The translations under genes were made by a program, and so were the position numbers. From assembly GCF_020165495.1 (NCBI RefSeq), contig NZ_JAIUIE010000001.1:124001-188000 (forward strand): DNA of 64,000 nt, written 5' to 3'. Below, piece by piece: positions 53,072 to 61,896 of this stretch. The notes under the pieces are model-generated. The model saw only the letters and a program-made list of their open reading frames with translations. It was not told where the DNA came from and made no database searches. This DNA comes from Mesorhizobium sp. BR1-1-16. GTDB lineage: Bacteria; Pseudomonadota; Alphaproteobacteria; Rhizobiales; Kaistiaceae. Numbering within the stretch: the stretch's first letter is position 1; every line of letters begins with the position of its first letter.

Positions 53072-53782
53072 TCAGGCGACGGCTTCAGCCAGAAGATCGT
53101 CCTCCGCCAGCAGCGCCGCAGGCGCGCAGCCTGCGAGAAGCGCGCGGATCGGCGCGAAGGTCGAGCGGTGCAGCGGCGTGGCGCCATGTGTGCCGAGCGC
53201 CATGAGATGTGCCGGCGTGCCGTAGCCCATATGGCGTTCGAAGCCATAGGCCGGATAATGCGTCGCAGCGCGGATCATCATGCGGTCCCGCGTCACCTTG
53301 GCGACGATCGAGGCCGCGGCGATGGAAACCGAGCGGGCGTCGCCCTTGACGAAGGCCTCCCCGGGACAGCCAAGCCCAGACGGCACGTCGATGCCGTCGA
53401 TGATGGCGTGTTCCGCCGCATGGCTGAGGCCAGCCACGGCCTGGCGCATCGCCCAGAGTGTCGCCTGGCGGATATCGGTCGTGCAGATGCGGGTGACCGA
53501 CCCGGCCGCGACGGAAACAATCGACGTCGCCATGATGACCGTGAACAACGCCTCGCGCTGCTCGCGGTCGAGCTTCTTCGAATCATCGAGGCCTGGCGGC
53601 ACGCGTTTCGGATCGAGAATGACGGCAGCCGCAACCACCGGCCCGGCGAGCGGACCGCGTCCGGCCTCGTCGACGCCTGCAATCGCCCGAAGGCCAGACC
53701 GCCGCAGCCGCCGCTCGATCGCATCGGTCGGCGCGGGGGGCACATCAAAAAGCGGCGGCGAATCGGCGGAACGTCTGGCCAT
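53072..53782 (-). CDS. rnhB: ribonuclease HII
   Basis: A 236-residue RNase HII that removes ribonucleotides from DNA. Catalytic acids are in [21 protein letters not shown] and later in [34 protein letters not shown] is the conserved middle. ATG at 53782 gives [12 protein letters not shown]; an upstream ATG at 53827 is in frame, and neither has a good ribosome binding site. It lies downstream of the radical SAM gene on the same strand, with 260 bases between. Confidence 0.96.
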   Translation of the reverse strand: MARRSADSPPLFDVPPAPTDAIERRLRRSGLRAIAGVDEAGRGPLAGPVVAAAVILDPKRVPPGLDDSKKLDREQREALFTVIMATSIVSVAAGSVTRICTTDIRQATLWAMRQAVAGLSHAAEHAIIDGIDVPSGLGCPGEAFVKGDARSVSIAAASIVAKVTRDRMMIRAATHYPAYGFERHMGYGTPAHLMALGTHGATPLHRSTFAPIRALLAGCAPAALLAEDDLLAEAVA

Positions 53783-53914
53783 GCTGGAGAATCGCCGGAT
53801 GTCATGGCCGAGGCAAGGCGGCGTCATGGCGCGGCGGCGCGCGAATTGCCGAAGATGGGTGGCCGACGACGCACCGCGCTCGCATCCGGCGGTCGCCGCT
53901 CATCGCTTACCCCT

Positions 53915-53945
53915 TGTCATTGCCGGGCTTGACCCGGCAATGACA
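53915..53945. repeat. dispersed palindromic repeat (CATTGCCGGGCTTGACCCGGCAATG)
   Basis: TGTCATTGCCGGG and CCCGGCAATGACA form a perfect 13-bp stem around CTTGA. The CATTGCCGGGCTTGACCCGGCAATG core is a repeat seen in many Hyphomicrobiales intergenic regions. It lies in the 260-base gap between rnhB and the radical SAM gene, where I see no gene. It could act as a bidirectional terminator. Confidence 0.75.
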
Positions 53946-54042
53946 GAGGAGCCGGGTATTGAAAGAGGAGGTTGTAAAGGAGCCGGCACAGGGCTGTGGC
54001 GAGGACTGCCGCAGCTCAGCCTCCGCCGCCTGTCGATCCGTC

Positions 54043-55173
54043 CTAGAACAGGCTCAGCTGGGACTCGGCCCTGGCTGGCGGCGAGAACAGATCGGTGCGG
54101 AGTTTCAGATTGCGGCGGTTGAGGCCGAGGCGCTTGGTAGCAATCTCGAAGCGGCGGCCGATCTGCCAGGCATAGGGGCCTTCGCCCTTTTGTCGCTTGC
54201 CGAAGGTCGCGTCGTAATCCTTGCCGCCGCGCATCGAACGCAGCACCGAGAGGACATGGCGGTAGCGATCCGGATAATGCCGAAGCAGCCATTCGCGAAA
54301 GAGTTCGCTGACCTCGAGCGGCAGCCGCAGCAGCACATAGCCGGCCTCGGTGGCGCCCGCCGCCGCAGCGGCGTCGAGAATGCGCTCGATCTCGGAATCG
54401 TTGAGCGCAGGAATGATCGGCGCCGTCAGCACGCCGACGGGAATGCCGGCCTCGGCAAGACCGCGAATCGCTTCGAGGCGCCGGGTCGGCGTTGCGGCGC
54501 GCGGCTCCATCGCACGGGCGAGCCGACGGTCGAGCGTCGTGACCGAGAGGGCGACCTTGGCAAGGCCACGCTCGGCCATGCGCTGAAGAATATCGATATC
54601 GCGCAGGACGAGCGCCGACTTGGTGACGATGCCAACCGGATGGTTGAAACGCTCGAGCACTTCGAGGATGTCGCGCATCATCCGGTGCTGGCGCTCGATC
54701 GGCTGATAGGGGTCGGTATTGGTGCCGATCGCGATCGTGCGCGGACGATAGGAGGACGCCGACAGCTCCTTTTCCAGTAGAGCCGCGGCCTCGGGCTTGA
54801 AGAACAGCTTCGATTCGAAATCGAGCCCCGCCGAAAGGCCCATATAGGCATGGCTCGGCCGCGCGAAGCAGTAGACGCAGCCATGTTCGCAGCCGCGATA
54901 GGGATTGATCGACCGGTCGAAGGCGATGTCGGGCGAATCGTTGCGAGTGATGATCACCTTCGCCTTTTCCGCCTGAACCTCGGTCTTGAACGGCGGCAGT
55001 TCATCGAGGCTTTCCCAGCCATCATCGAACGGGATCGACTGCAGCCGCTCGAAACGGCCCGATGCATTGCTCTCCGCACCCCGTCCACGCCGGCGTTCGG
55101 GATCGATGCCAGGCTGTACCGGGGCGACCAGCAGCGGATCGCGATCGGGATCAAGGGGACGAGCGAGCGACAT
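54043..55173 (-). CDS. PA0069-family radical SAM protein
   Basis: A 376-residue radical SAM protein. The cluster motif is CEHGCVYCFARPSHAYMG (CxxxCxxC), preceded by INPYRG and followed by GTNTDPYQPIERQ. These are hallmarks of the PA0069/SplB-like group, whose function is not settled; some resemble spore photoproduct lyase. ATG at 55173 has GAGG six bases upstream; the frame is open to 55770 but overlaps the divergent glycosyltransferase. PA0069 next to rnhB is a recurrent pairing in alphaproteobacteria. Confidence 0.93.
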   Translation of the reverse strand: MSLARPLDPDRDPLLVAPVQPGIDPERRRGRGAESNASGRFERLQSIPFDDGWESLDELPPFKTEVQAEKAKVIITRNDSPDIAFDRSINPYRGCEHGCVYCFARPSHAYMGLSAGLDFESKLFFKPEAAALLEKELSASSYRPRTIAIGTNTDPYQPIERQHRMMRDILEVLERFNHPVGIVTKSALVLRDIDILQRMAERGLAKVALSVTTLDRRLARAMEPRAATPTRRLEAIRGLAEAGIPVGVLTAPIIPALNDSEIERILDAAAAAGATEAGYVLLRLPLEVSELFREWLLRHYPDRYRHVLSVLRSMRGGKDYDATFGKRQKGEGPYAWQIGRRFEIATKRLGLNRRNLKLRTDLFSPPARAESQLSLF

Positions 55174-55284
55174 GCCCTCAGAAATAGGAGAGCGCGTAGA
55201 ACAAATCAAGAACATTAACTGCGAGCTGCAGAGTTCTGCGCATTCGCGTCGCGATTGATGAAAATTGCAGTTAAGAATGGAGCC

Positions 55285-55968
55285 ATGATTAGCGTGATCA
55301 TTCCCACTCGTAACGACGAGACGGCGCTGGCCCATGCGCTGGCCGCGCTGGTGCCCGCCGCGGCCGACGGCATCGTGCGCGAAGTGATCGTGGTCGACGG
55401 CGGCTCGACCGACGGAACGGCTCTGGTGGCGGACGCAGCCGGCTGTCGCTTCGTTGCCGGAAGTGGTGATATCGGCAAGGATCTGGCGGCCGCCGCCGCG
55501 GGCGCGCGCTCGGACTGGCTGCTGTTCCTGTCGCCTCAGGTCGCGCTCGAGCCGGCCTGGCAGCGCGAGGCGCATGATTTCATCGACCGCGTGCAGATGT
55601 CCGGCGAGACGGAACGCGCAGCTGCATTTCGTCATGCCCGCGCGGATTTCGGCTTCGCCCCGCGTTTCTCCGAGGTCATGGCCTCGGTTCGCGCGCGGCT
55701 GTTCACGGCGCCCTATCTCGACCAGGGTCTGCTGTTGACGACGCGGCTCTATCGCGATGTCGGCGGCCATCGCGCGCTGCCTGGCATGGTCGATGTCGAT
55801 CTCGCCCGCCGCATTGGCCGCCGCAGGCTTTCGTTCCTGCGGGCGCGCGCCGTGCTGCGCGGCGATGGACGGACGCGCCAGCGCGCCGCGGCATTGCGCA
55901 ATTCGGCCTGCCTGGCGCTGTTCGTGCTGCGAGTCCCGCCGCGCCTGATCGGCCGGCTGGCGGCCTGA
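55285..55968 (+). CDS. family 2 glycosyltransferase
   Basis: A 227-residue GT-A fold protein. MISVIIPTRNDETALAHAL and VIVVDGGSTDGT form the nucleotide-sugar binding site. The usual DxD is weak here, and the C-terminal part (LPGMVDVDLARRIGRRRLSFL) resembles the TIGR04283-type transferases. Acceptor and sugar are unknown. ATG at 55285 with TGGAG upstream fits; an earlier ATG at 55255 is in frame. It is divergent from the radical SAM gene. Confidence 0.85.
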   Translation: MISVIIPTRNDETALAHALAALVPAAADGIVREVIVVDGGSTDGTALVADAAGCRFVAGSGDIGKDLAAAAAGARSDWLLFLSPQVALEPAWQREAHDFIDRVQMSGETERAAAFRHARADFGFAPRFSEVMASVRARLFTAPYLDQGLLLTTRLYRDVGGHRALPGMVDVDLARRIGRRRLSFLRARAVLRGDGRTRQRAAALRNSACLALFVLRVPPRLIGRLAA

Positions 55969-55980
55969 AAGCGTCTCGCC

Positions 55981-56535
55981 TCAGACGCGGAGCTTGCCGC
56001 GCTTCAGGTGCTCGTCGAGGCGCGGCATGATCTCGACGAAATTGCACGGCTGGTGGCGGTAGTCGAACTGCGGCGCAATGATGCCGTCAAAGGCATCCTT
56101 GCAAGCGCCGGTCGAGCCGGGAATGACAAAGATGAAGGTTGAGTTGGCGAGTCCGGCCGTAGCGCGCGACTGCACGGTCGATGTGCCGATCTTGTCATAG
56201 CTGATGCGGTGGAAGACCGCCGAGAAGCCGTCCATTCGCTTTTCGAACAAGGGTTCGATCGCCTCTGGCGTCACGTCGCGGCCGGTGAAGCCGGTGCCGC
56301 CGGTCGTGATGATGACGTCGATGGTCGGCTCTGCGATCCAGCACGTGACGATCGTACGGATCTCATCGATATCGTCTGGCACGATTGCCCGCTCGGTCAG
56401 TTCATGGCCGGCAGCCACGATGCGGTCGGCCAGCGTCTGGCCTGACTTGTCCGTCTCGAGCGACCGGGTGTCCGATACGGCGAGGACGGCGAAGCGCACG
56501 GGAATGAAGGGTAGCGTTTCGTCGATACGGCTCAT
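55981..56535 (-). CDS. moaB: molybdenum cofactor biosynthesis protein B
   Basis: A 184-residue MoaB/MogA-type protein. The family motif is ITTGGTGFTGRDVTPEAIEPL, with FAVLAVSDTRSLETDKSG at the N-terminus and FVIPGSTGACKDAFDGII at the C-terminus. It adenylylates or binds molybdopterin in Moco synthesis. Twelve bases separate it from the convergent glycosyltransferase; ispE lies upstream on the same strand with a 23-base gap. Confidence 0.95.
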   Translation of the reverse strand: MSRIDETLPFIPVRFAVLAVSDTRSLETDKSGQTLADRIVAAGHELTERAIVPDDIDEIRTIVTCWIAEPTIDVIITTGGTGFTGRDVTPEAIEPLFEKRMDGFSAVFHRISYDKIGTSTVQSRATAGLANSTFIFVIPGSTGACKDAFDGIIAPQFDYRHQPCNFVEIMPRLDEHLKRGKLRV

Positions 56536-56558
56536 GGTCTCGCCTCCGCAGGAACGGC

Positions 56559-57506
56559 CTATCCTCCCACAATTTCGTCATGTCCGCGAGGCGCGGCCTC
56601 TGCCCCCGTTATCGTGGTGGCGGCTCTGACCCACCAGTCGGGCCGCGCGGCCGCGATCGACGATGCCGCGCGTCCCGCAGCTTCGGCATCGGCGAAGAGA
56701 CCGAACACCGTTGCCCCCGAGCCGGACATCCGCGCCAGCAGGCAGCCGTCCGCAGCCGCGAGTGCGCGCTCCGCTGCGCTGATCTCCGGCGCCTCGGCGG
56801 CCGCCGGCGCGGCTAGGTCATTGCGCGTGCGCGTCGTCAGGAACGCTGCGAGCGTCGCGCTATCGTCGAAGGACGGCAGCGTATCCGACAGTGGAGGGTT
56901 GCCGGGACGGTCGAGACGACGGAACACCGCCGGCGTCGACACGGCAACCCCGGGATTGACCAGAACGAGGTCGAGCTTCGGCGCGCGGTCCCAAGGCTCC
57001 AGCATCTCTCCGATCCCCCGCGCGCGCAGCGGCGTCGAGCGGAGACACATCGGCCCGTCGGCGCCGAGCGTCAGGGCCAGCGCTTCAAGATCGGTGTTGC
57101 AGGTCGTGCCGGCGAGAAAGGCCAGAAGCCGCAGCGTTGCCCCGCCATCGGCCGAACCGCCGCCGATCCCGGATGAAACCGGAAGGTGCTTTGAAAGCCG
57201 CAGCGCCAGCGGCGGAAGCGCCGGGCAGCGCTGGCGGAAGGCCCGGTCGGCGCGCGCGATGAGATTGTCATCGCCTGCCGAAAGACCGGCCGCGAACGGC
57301 CCATCCACCATGAGGGCCGGTCCGGCATCACCCGGGAACGCCGTAATCTCGTCGCCGACTGAAGCGAACACGACGAGGCTGTCGAGACAGTGATAGCCGT
57401 CGGCACGGCGTCCGACGACATGGAGGGCGAGATTGATCTTGGCCGGCGCAAACACGGCGCCAACAGGCTGAGGATCAGCGGACAGCCCGGCTGAATGCAG
57501 CGCCAT
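56559..57506 (-). CDS. ispE: 4-diphosphocytidyl-2-C-methyl-D-erythritol kinase
   Basis: A 315-residue GHMP kinase of the MEP isoprenoid pathway. PAKINLALHVVGRRADGYHCLDSLVVF is the N-terminal motif and LPVSSGIGGGSADGGATLRLL is the ATP-binding glycine loop with the catalytic Asp. The C-terminal GSGATVFGLFADAE matches the third GHMP motif. It belongs to the same pathway as ispH (23143), though far away. It lies between the TPR/LysM gene and moaB, all on the minus strand. Confidence 0.96.
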   Translation of the reverse strand: MALHSAGLSADPQPVGAVFAPAKINLALHVVGRRADGYHCLDSLVVFASVGDEITAFPGDAGPALMVDGPFAAGLSAGDDNLIARADRAFRQRCPALPPLALRLSKHLPVSSGIGGGSADGGATLRLLAFLAGTTCNTDLEALALTLGADGPMCLRSTPLRARGIGEMLEPWDRAPKLDLVLVNPGVAVSTPAVFRRLDRPGNPPLSDTLPSFDDSATLAAFLTTRTRNDLAAPAAAEAPEISAAERALAAADGCLLARMSGSGATVFGLFADAEAAGRAASSIAAARPDWWVRAATTITGAEAAPRGHDEIVGG

Positions 57507-57571
57507 GAGTTTGGCCGGTCAGGCTGCGACCGCGCCGGAGCGCGGCGCCGTCCTCGCGCGGGCGCGGCGCA

Positions 57572-59527
57572 TCAGGGCGCCGGCGGTACTTCGAGCACGG
57601 TGCCGGGTACGATCCGGTTCGGATTGCGCAGCTTGCCGCGATTGGCCTCGATCAGCTTCTGGTAAAGCTCGCCATTGCCATAAAGGCGGAGCGCGATCTT
57701 CCAGAGGCTATCGCCTTCGCCGACCGTGACGGAGCCGGGCACCGTGACCGGCGTCTGGTCTGCGCCCATCGTCGCATCGGTCACCGTATTGCCGGTGGCG
57801 GAAGCGACCTTGCTCTCCTCGACCTTGTCGAGGCCATGCGCGAGCTTCGCCAGGATGCGTTCCTTGGCGGCGGGCGTAGGATCCATGTCGCGGGCATGCG
57901 CCCACTGGAACGTCGCCTCGAGCTTGCGGCCGACCTTCCAATAGGCGTCGCCGAGATGGTCGTTGATGGTCGAATCGTCCGATTTCAGCGCGATCGCCCG
58001 CTCGAGCTGGCCCACGGCCTCGTCATAATGGCCGGTGCGATAATAGGCCCAGCCGAGGCTGTCGACGATGTAGCCATCATCGGGCTTCAGGTCGACGGCC
58101 TTCTTGATCATCGCCATGCCGCGATCGAGGTTGATCGACTTGTCGACCCAGCTATAGCCCAGATAATTGAGCACCTGCGGTTCATTGGGCGACAGCTTCA
58201 GCGATTGCAGGAGGTCGGCCTCGGCCTTTTCCCAGTCGCCCGCCTGCTCATAAGCGACGCCCCGGAAATAATAGAGCAGCCAGTTGCGCGGATCGGACGG
58301 GTCGATGGCGGCGATCGCCTTCGAATACATGTCGGCCGATTCGAGGAAGCGCTTATTGCCGCGATAGATCGTGCCAAGGCTCGTCAGCGCCTCGAAATCC
58401 TTCGGGTTGGCGGCAACGAGGCGCTTCAACTGGCGGATGGCGTCATCGGAGCGGCCGAGCGCGTCGAGGTCGACGGCAATCTGCATCTCGGCGGCACGGC
58501 GCAGCGGCGAGGCCTTCGGAATCTGCTGGAAAATGGCGATCGAGCGGTCGAACTGCTGCGCGCCCTGCAGCAGGTCACCAAGCGCCATGGTGATCAGGTC
58601 GGATTTCGGGTCGAGATAGCGGCCAAGCTGCAGATAGACCGTGCCGAGTTCATCGCCGCCCTTCTCGGTGCTGAGGGCCGAGCCGATGCCGTAAAGCACT
58701 TCAGCTGCGCCCTGCTGCACCGTCGTGATCAGCGGCGCGGGCGTTTTTCCGGCCTTGATCTCGTCGGCGAGCTTCTGGATCAAAGGCTGGGCCGGGCTCG
58801 TCTTCGTGTAGGTGTCGAGCGCCTTCAGCGCCTCGTCCTTCTTGCCGGCGCGCGCTTTCAGCCGGGCATAGGCCTCGACGATGCGCATCGAGGCGCTATC
58901 GGTCTGGTAGGCCTTGTCGATCGAGGCGAGCGCCGCGTCCTGGCGCCCGGCGACATCGGCGATCAGTGCCATGTTGAAGTTCTTGAACGTGCCGTACCAT
59001 TCAGGGCCGTTCATCGTATCGACGATCTTGAGCGCCGCGTCCGTCTCGTTCTGGCCCTGTGCCGCCCAGGCGGCGAGGAGGCTCGCGGTCACATTGGCCA
59101 GCGGCCCGCGGTCGCCCTTGGCGAGGCGGGTCGAACTTTCGCGATAATTCTTGTCCTTGAGCGCCTGGATGCCGAGGACGATCTGGCCCATCCGGTTGGC
59201 ATCGGACGAGAGAATCAGCCGCTCCGCGATCGGCAGCGATTCCTGGATGCGGCCATTCACCAGCAGCATCGAGAAGGTGCGGTCGAGCAGCATCGGATTG
59301 TCGGGATCCTGGCTGAGCGCATCCTCGAAAAACAGAGTCGCCGCATCGACATCGGCGGCGCGGGTCGCGCTGAGCGCGGCCAGATAGCTGCCGGAAAGCG
59401 TCGTTTCCAGATCGTCGGGCAGATAATCCGACAGCGTCTTCTCCGCATGCGCCGGACCTGTGGCGAGAGCGAGGAGAGCGAAGCCGGCCGCCGCTTGGCG
59501 AAGCCGGCGGGCACGCGAGGTCGTCAT
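57572..59527 (-). CDS. exported TPR-repeat protein with C-terminal LysM domain
   Basis: About 651 residues. A signal peptide (RLRQAAAGFALLALATGPAHA) is followed by a long TPR array to about residue 560; clear repeats include FEALTSLGTIYRGNKRFLESADMYSKAI and DGYIVDSLGWAYYRTGHYDEAVGQLERAI. The last 50 residues form a LysM-like domain (VTVGEGDSLWKIALRLYG and NPNRIVPGTVLEV), so it may bind peptidoglycan. The function is unknown. ATG at 59527 is used; an in-frame GTG lies three codons upstream, and neither has a clear ribosome binding site. Confidence 0.88.
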   Translation of the reverse strand: MTTSRARRLRQAAAGFALLALATGPAHAEKTLSDYLPDDLETTLSGSYLAALSATRAADVDAATLFFEDALSQDPDNPMLLDRTFSMLLVNGRIQESLPIAERLILSSDANRMGQIVLGIQALKDKNYRESSTRLAKGDRGPLANVTASLLAAWAAQGQNETDAALKIVDTMNGPEWYGTFKNFNMALIADVAGRQDAALASIDKAYQTDSASMRIVEAYARLKARAGKKDEALKALDTYTKTSPAQPLIQKLADEIKAGKTPAPLITTVQQGAAEVLYGIGSALSTEKGGDELGTVYLQLGRYLDPKSDLITMALGDLLQGAQQFDRSIAIFQQIPKASPLRRAAEMQIAVDLDALGRSDDAIRQLKRLVAANPKDFEALTSLGTIYRGNKRFLESADMYSKAIAAIDPSDPRNWLLYYFRGVAYEQAGDWEKAEADLLQSLKLSPNEPQVLNYLGYSWVDKSINLDRGMAMIKKAVDLKPDDGYIVDSLGWAYYRTGHYDEAVGQLERAIALKSDDSTINDHLGDAYWKVGRKLEATFQWAHARDMDPTPAAKERILAKLAHGLDKVEESKVASATGNTVTDATMGADQTPVTVPGSVTVGEGDSLWKIALRLYGNGELYQKLIEANRGKLRNPNRIVPGTVLEVPPAP

Positions 59528-59622
59528 GCGGAGCACCGTGAGTTCGAACGTGACCGATACGGCCGAGGTTCAGCCACAAGCATGGCTGTTTTGCGGCTAT
59601 GCAGCAAGCGAGGGGTCCCGCG

Positions 59623-60663
59623 TCAATGGGCCCGCTCGATGCAGAAGTCGACGACTTCGATCAGCGCGTTGCGATGGGCGCTGTCAGGGAAGGGCGCCAG
59701 GGCGTCGCGCGCGACCGCGCCATAATGGCGGGCCCGCTCGACCGTATCCTCGATAGCGCGATGCGAGCGGATGAGGCCGATGGCCTTTTCGAGATCGCCG
59801 TCGCCGATCTCCGCCTTTTCAAGGACGCGGCGCCAGAAATCGCGCTCCTGGTCCGAGCCGCGCCGATAGGCGAGCACGACGGGCAGCGTGATCTTGCCCT
59901 CGCGGAAATCGTCGCCGACCTTCTTGCCGAGATCGGCCTGCGAGCCGCCATAATCGAGCGCGTCGTCGATAAGCTGGAAGGCGAGGCCGAGATTGGTGCC
60001 GTAGGAGCGGAAGGCGGCGCGCATGGCGCGGTCGCCGCCGGCAATGATCGGGCCGACTTCGGAGGCGGCCGAGAACAGCGCGGCCGTCTTGGCGCGGATG
60101 ACGGCGAGATATTCGTCCTCGGTCGTCGACATGTTCTTGGCGACCGAAAGCTGCATCACCTCGCCCTCGGCGATGACGGCGGCGGCGGTCGACAAGACAT
60201 CAAGCGCCTCGATCGAGCCGACCTCGACCATCATGCGGAAGGCCTGCCCGAGCAGATAATCACCGACGAGCACGCTCGCCTGGTTGCCCCACAGCATGCG
60301 AGCCGCCAGTTTGCCACGGCGCATCTCGCTTTCATCGACGACATCGTCATGCAGCAGCGTCGCCGTATGCAGGAATTCGACGCTGGCCGCGAGCTTGACG
60401 TGACCCTCGCCGCGATAGGCGAACATCCGCGCCGCCGCGAGCGTCAGCATCGGCCGCAGCCGCTTGCCACCCGATGAAATCAGGTGATTGGCGACTTCTG
60501 GTATCATCGAGACATTGGAGCCGGCCTTTGACAGGATCAACTCGTTGACCCGCTGCATGTCGGCTGCGACGAGGTCAAGAAGAGGCTCGAGACTCGCCGA
60601 GGCTCTCTTCTTGCTGTCCTCGAGCGGAATGACCAAACCCACGGGCGCGCTCCCGGATTGCAT
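59623..60663 (-). CDS. ispB: polyprenyl (octaprenyl-type) diphosphate synthase
   Basis: A 346-residue trans-prenyltransferase that makes the ubiquinone side chain. The first aspartate-rich motif is LHTATLLHDDVVDESEMRRG and the second FQLIDDALDYGG; GGKRLRPMLTLAAARM holds the substrate-binding Lys and Arg. Exact chain length cannot be read from sequence; decaprenyl is usual in this group. ATG at 60663 is used, although a TTG at 60687 is in frame and no ribosome binding site is obvious. It is divergent from the DUF2007 gene. Confidence 0.94.
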   Translation of the reverse strand: MQSGSAPVGLVIPLEDSKKRASASLEPLLDLVAADMQRVNELILSKAGSNVSMIPEVANHLISSGGKRLRPMLTLAAARMFAYRGEGHVKLAASVEFLHTATLLHDDVVDESEMRRGKLAARMLWGNQASVLVGDYLLGQAFRMMVEVGSIEALDVLSTAAAVIAEGEVMQLSVAKNMSTTEDEYLAVIRAKTAALFSAASEVGPIIAGGDRAMRAAFRSYGTNLGLAFQLIDDALDYGGSQADLGKKVGDDFREGKITLPVVLAYRRGSDQERDFWRRVLEKAEIGDGDLEKAIGLIRSHRAIEDTVERARHYGAVARDALAPFPDSAHRNALIEVVDFCIERAH

Positions 60664-60833
60664 TTTGACGGGACAATAGGGGCGCAAGCCGTCTGGAACA
60701 AGTGACAGGATGGCTCAGGGCGGTTGCATTGCCATTCTCGCCGCTCGCGACCGGCGTGGACGGGCATCCGCCTGTTGCTGTTCGCAGCGCCAATGCCTAG
60801 GCTGGGTTGTGCCTTTCGCACCGCCGGGGAACC

Positions 60834-61067
60834 ATGGACGAACTCATCAGAACCAACGACATGGTCCTTATTTCCTTCGTCGACGCACTGCTCAAGGAGG
60901 CGGGTATCGACCATATCCTCGCCGATCAGAACATGAGCGTCATCGAAGGGTCGCTCGGCGTGCTGCCGCGCCGGATTCTCGTCGCGAGCGAGGATGTCGA
61001 TGCAGCCCGACGCCTCCTGACCGAGGCGGGAATCGCCGACGAATTGAGGCCAAAGGGGCGCGGCTGA
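60834..61067 (+). CDS. DUF2007 domain protein
   Basis: A 77-residue DUF2007 protein (signal-transducing, PII-like fold). It has MDELIRTNDMVLISFVDALLKEAGIDHILADQNMSVIEGS and ends RRLLTEAGIADEL. DUF2007 proteins often accompany methyltransferases or peptidases but their role is unknown. GGGGAA stands close to the ATG at 60834. Its stop overlaps the next start (TGATG). Confidence 0.9.
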   Translation: MDELIRTNDMVLISFVDALLKEAGIDHILADQNMSVIEGSLGVLPRRILVASEDVDAARRLLTEAGIADELRPKGRG

Positions 61068-61867
61068 TGGCAGCTGCGACGCGCGACGCCTTTCTTGGCG
61101 GCCGCGTGACGGCGCTTCAGCCAGTCGCCGGCCATCATCGTTCCGGCCTTGACGCCGTGCTGCTGGCCAGCGCCTTCGGCGCCGAGACAGCGGGAGAGGT
61201 GATCGATCTCGGCGCTGGCGCCGGTGTTGCCGGCATGGTGCTCGCGGCGCGCGCGGTCAATTGCACCGTGACGCTCGCCGAACGCGAAACCGAACTCGTT
61301 GCCTATGCGCGTGAAGCGGCGAACCTCACGGAAAACGCTGCCTTCGGCGCGCGGCTGAAGCCGGTCGCGGTCGACCTGCTCGATCCCGCCGCGCGCACCG
61401 GCTCGGGTCTCATCCCGGCGGCGTTCGATCATGCGCTGATGAACCCGCCCTTTCACGACGAGGGCAGCGTGCGCGTCTCGCCCAAGGCCGAGCGCGCCCG
61501 CGCACATGTGCTCGAAGCTGGCGGCCTCGACGCATGGTTCCGCGCGGCGAGTGCGCTGGTGAAGCCCGGCGGTACACTCGCGGTGATCCTGCCGGCGGCG
61601 CGTCTTCCTGATCTTCTCGCCGGCCTCGCCGGCCGTTTCGGCGGCGTCGCGCTCCTCCCGATCCATCCGCGCCCCGACGATGCGGCGATTCGCATCCTCG
61701 CCCGCGGCACCAAGGGTAGCCGGGCCCCGCTCGCCATCCTGCCGGGCCTCAAGCTCCACGCCGCCGCCGGATCGGCCTTTGGCGAGGCGGCGCAGGCGAT
61801 CCTGGGGGATGGCGCTTCGCTTGGCGATGTCCATATGTCATGGGGTGCGCTGGCATTCCCTTCCTAG
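61067..61867 (+). CDS. tRNA1(Val) adenine-N6-methyltransferase-like (TrmN6/YfiC)
   Basis: A 266-residue SAM methyltransferase. The SAM motif is EVIDLGAGAGVAGMVLA, and the adenine-N6 catalytic motif is NPPF at 126-129 in ALMNPPFHDEGSVR. The N-terminal FLGGRVTALQPVAGHHRSGLDAVLLAS fits the TrmN6 group, which methylates A37 of tRNA-Val. It starts at ATG 61067, overlapping the DUF2007 stop, so the two are coupled. It could also act on another RNA. Confidence 0.87.
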   Translation: MAAATRDAFLGGRVTALQPVAGHHRSGLDAVLLASAFGAETAGEVIDLGAGAGVAGMVLAARAVNCTVTLAERETELVAYAREAANLTENAAFGARLKPVAVDLLDPAARTGSGLIPAAFDHALMNPPFHDEGSVRVSPKAERARAHVLEAGGLDAWFRAASALVKPGGTLAVILPAARLPDLLAGLAGRFGGVALLPIHPRPDDAAIRILARGTKGSRAPLAILPGLKLHAAAGSAFGEAAQAILGDGASLGDVHMSWGALAFPS

Positions 61868-61896
61868 GCGCAGTCCCTTCATCCACGAGGTCCTGA

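Noticed and set aside
53280-54122. Plus-strand frames containing PLVIAGLDPAMTEEP in the rnhB/radical SAM gap
   Set aside because: This peptide is the translation of the dispersed palindromic repeat at 53915-53945 and not a gene.
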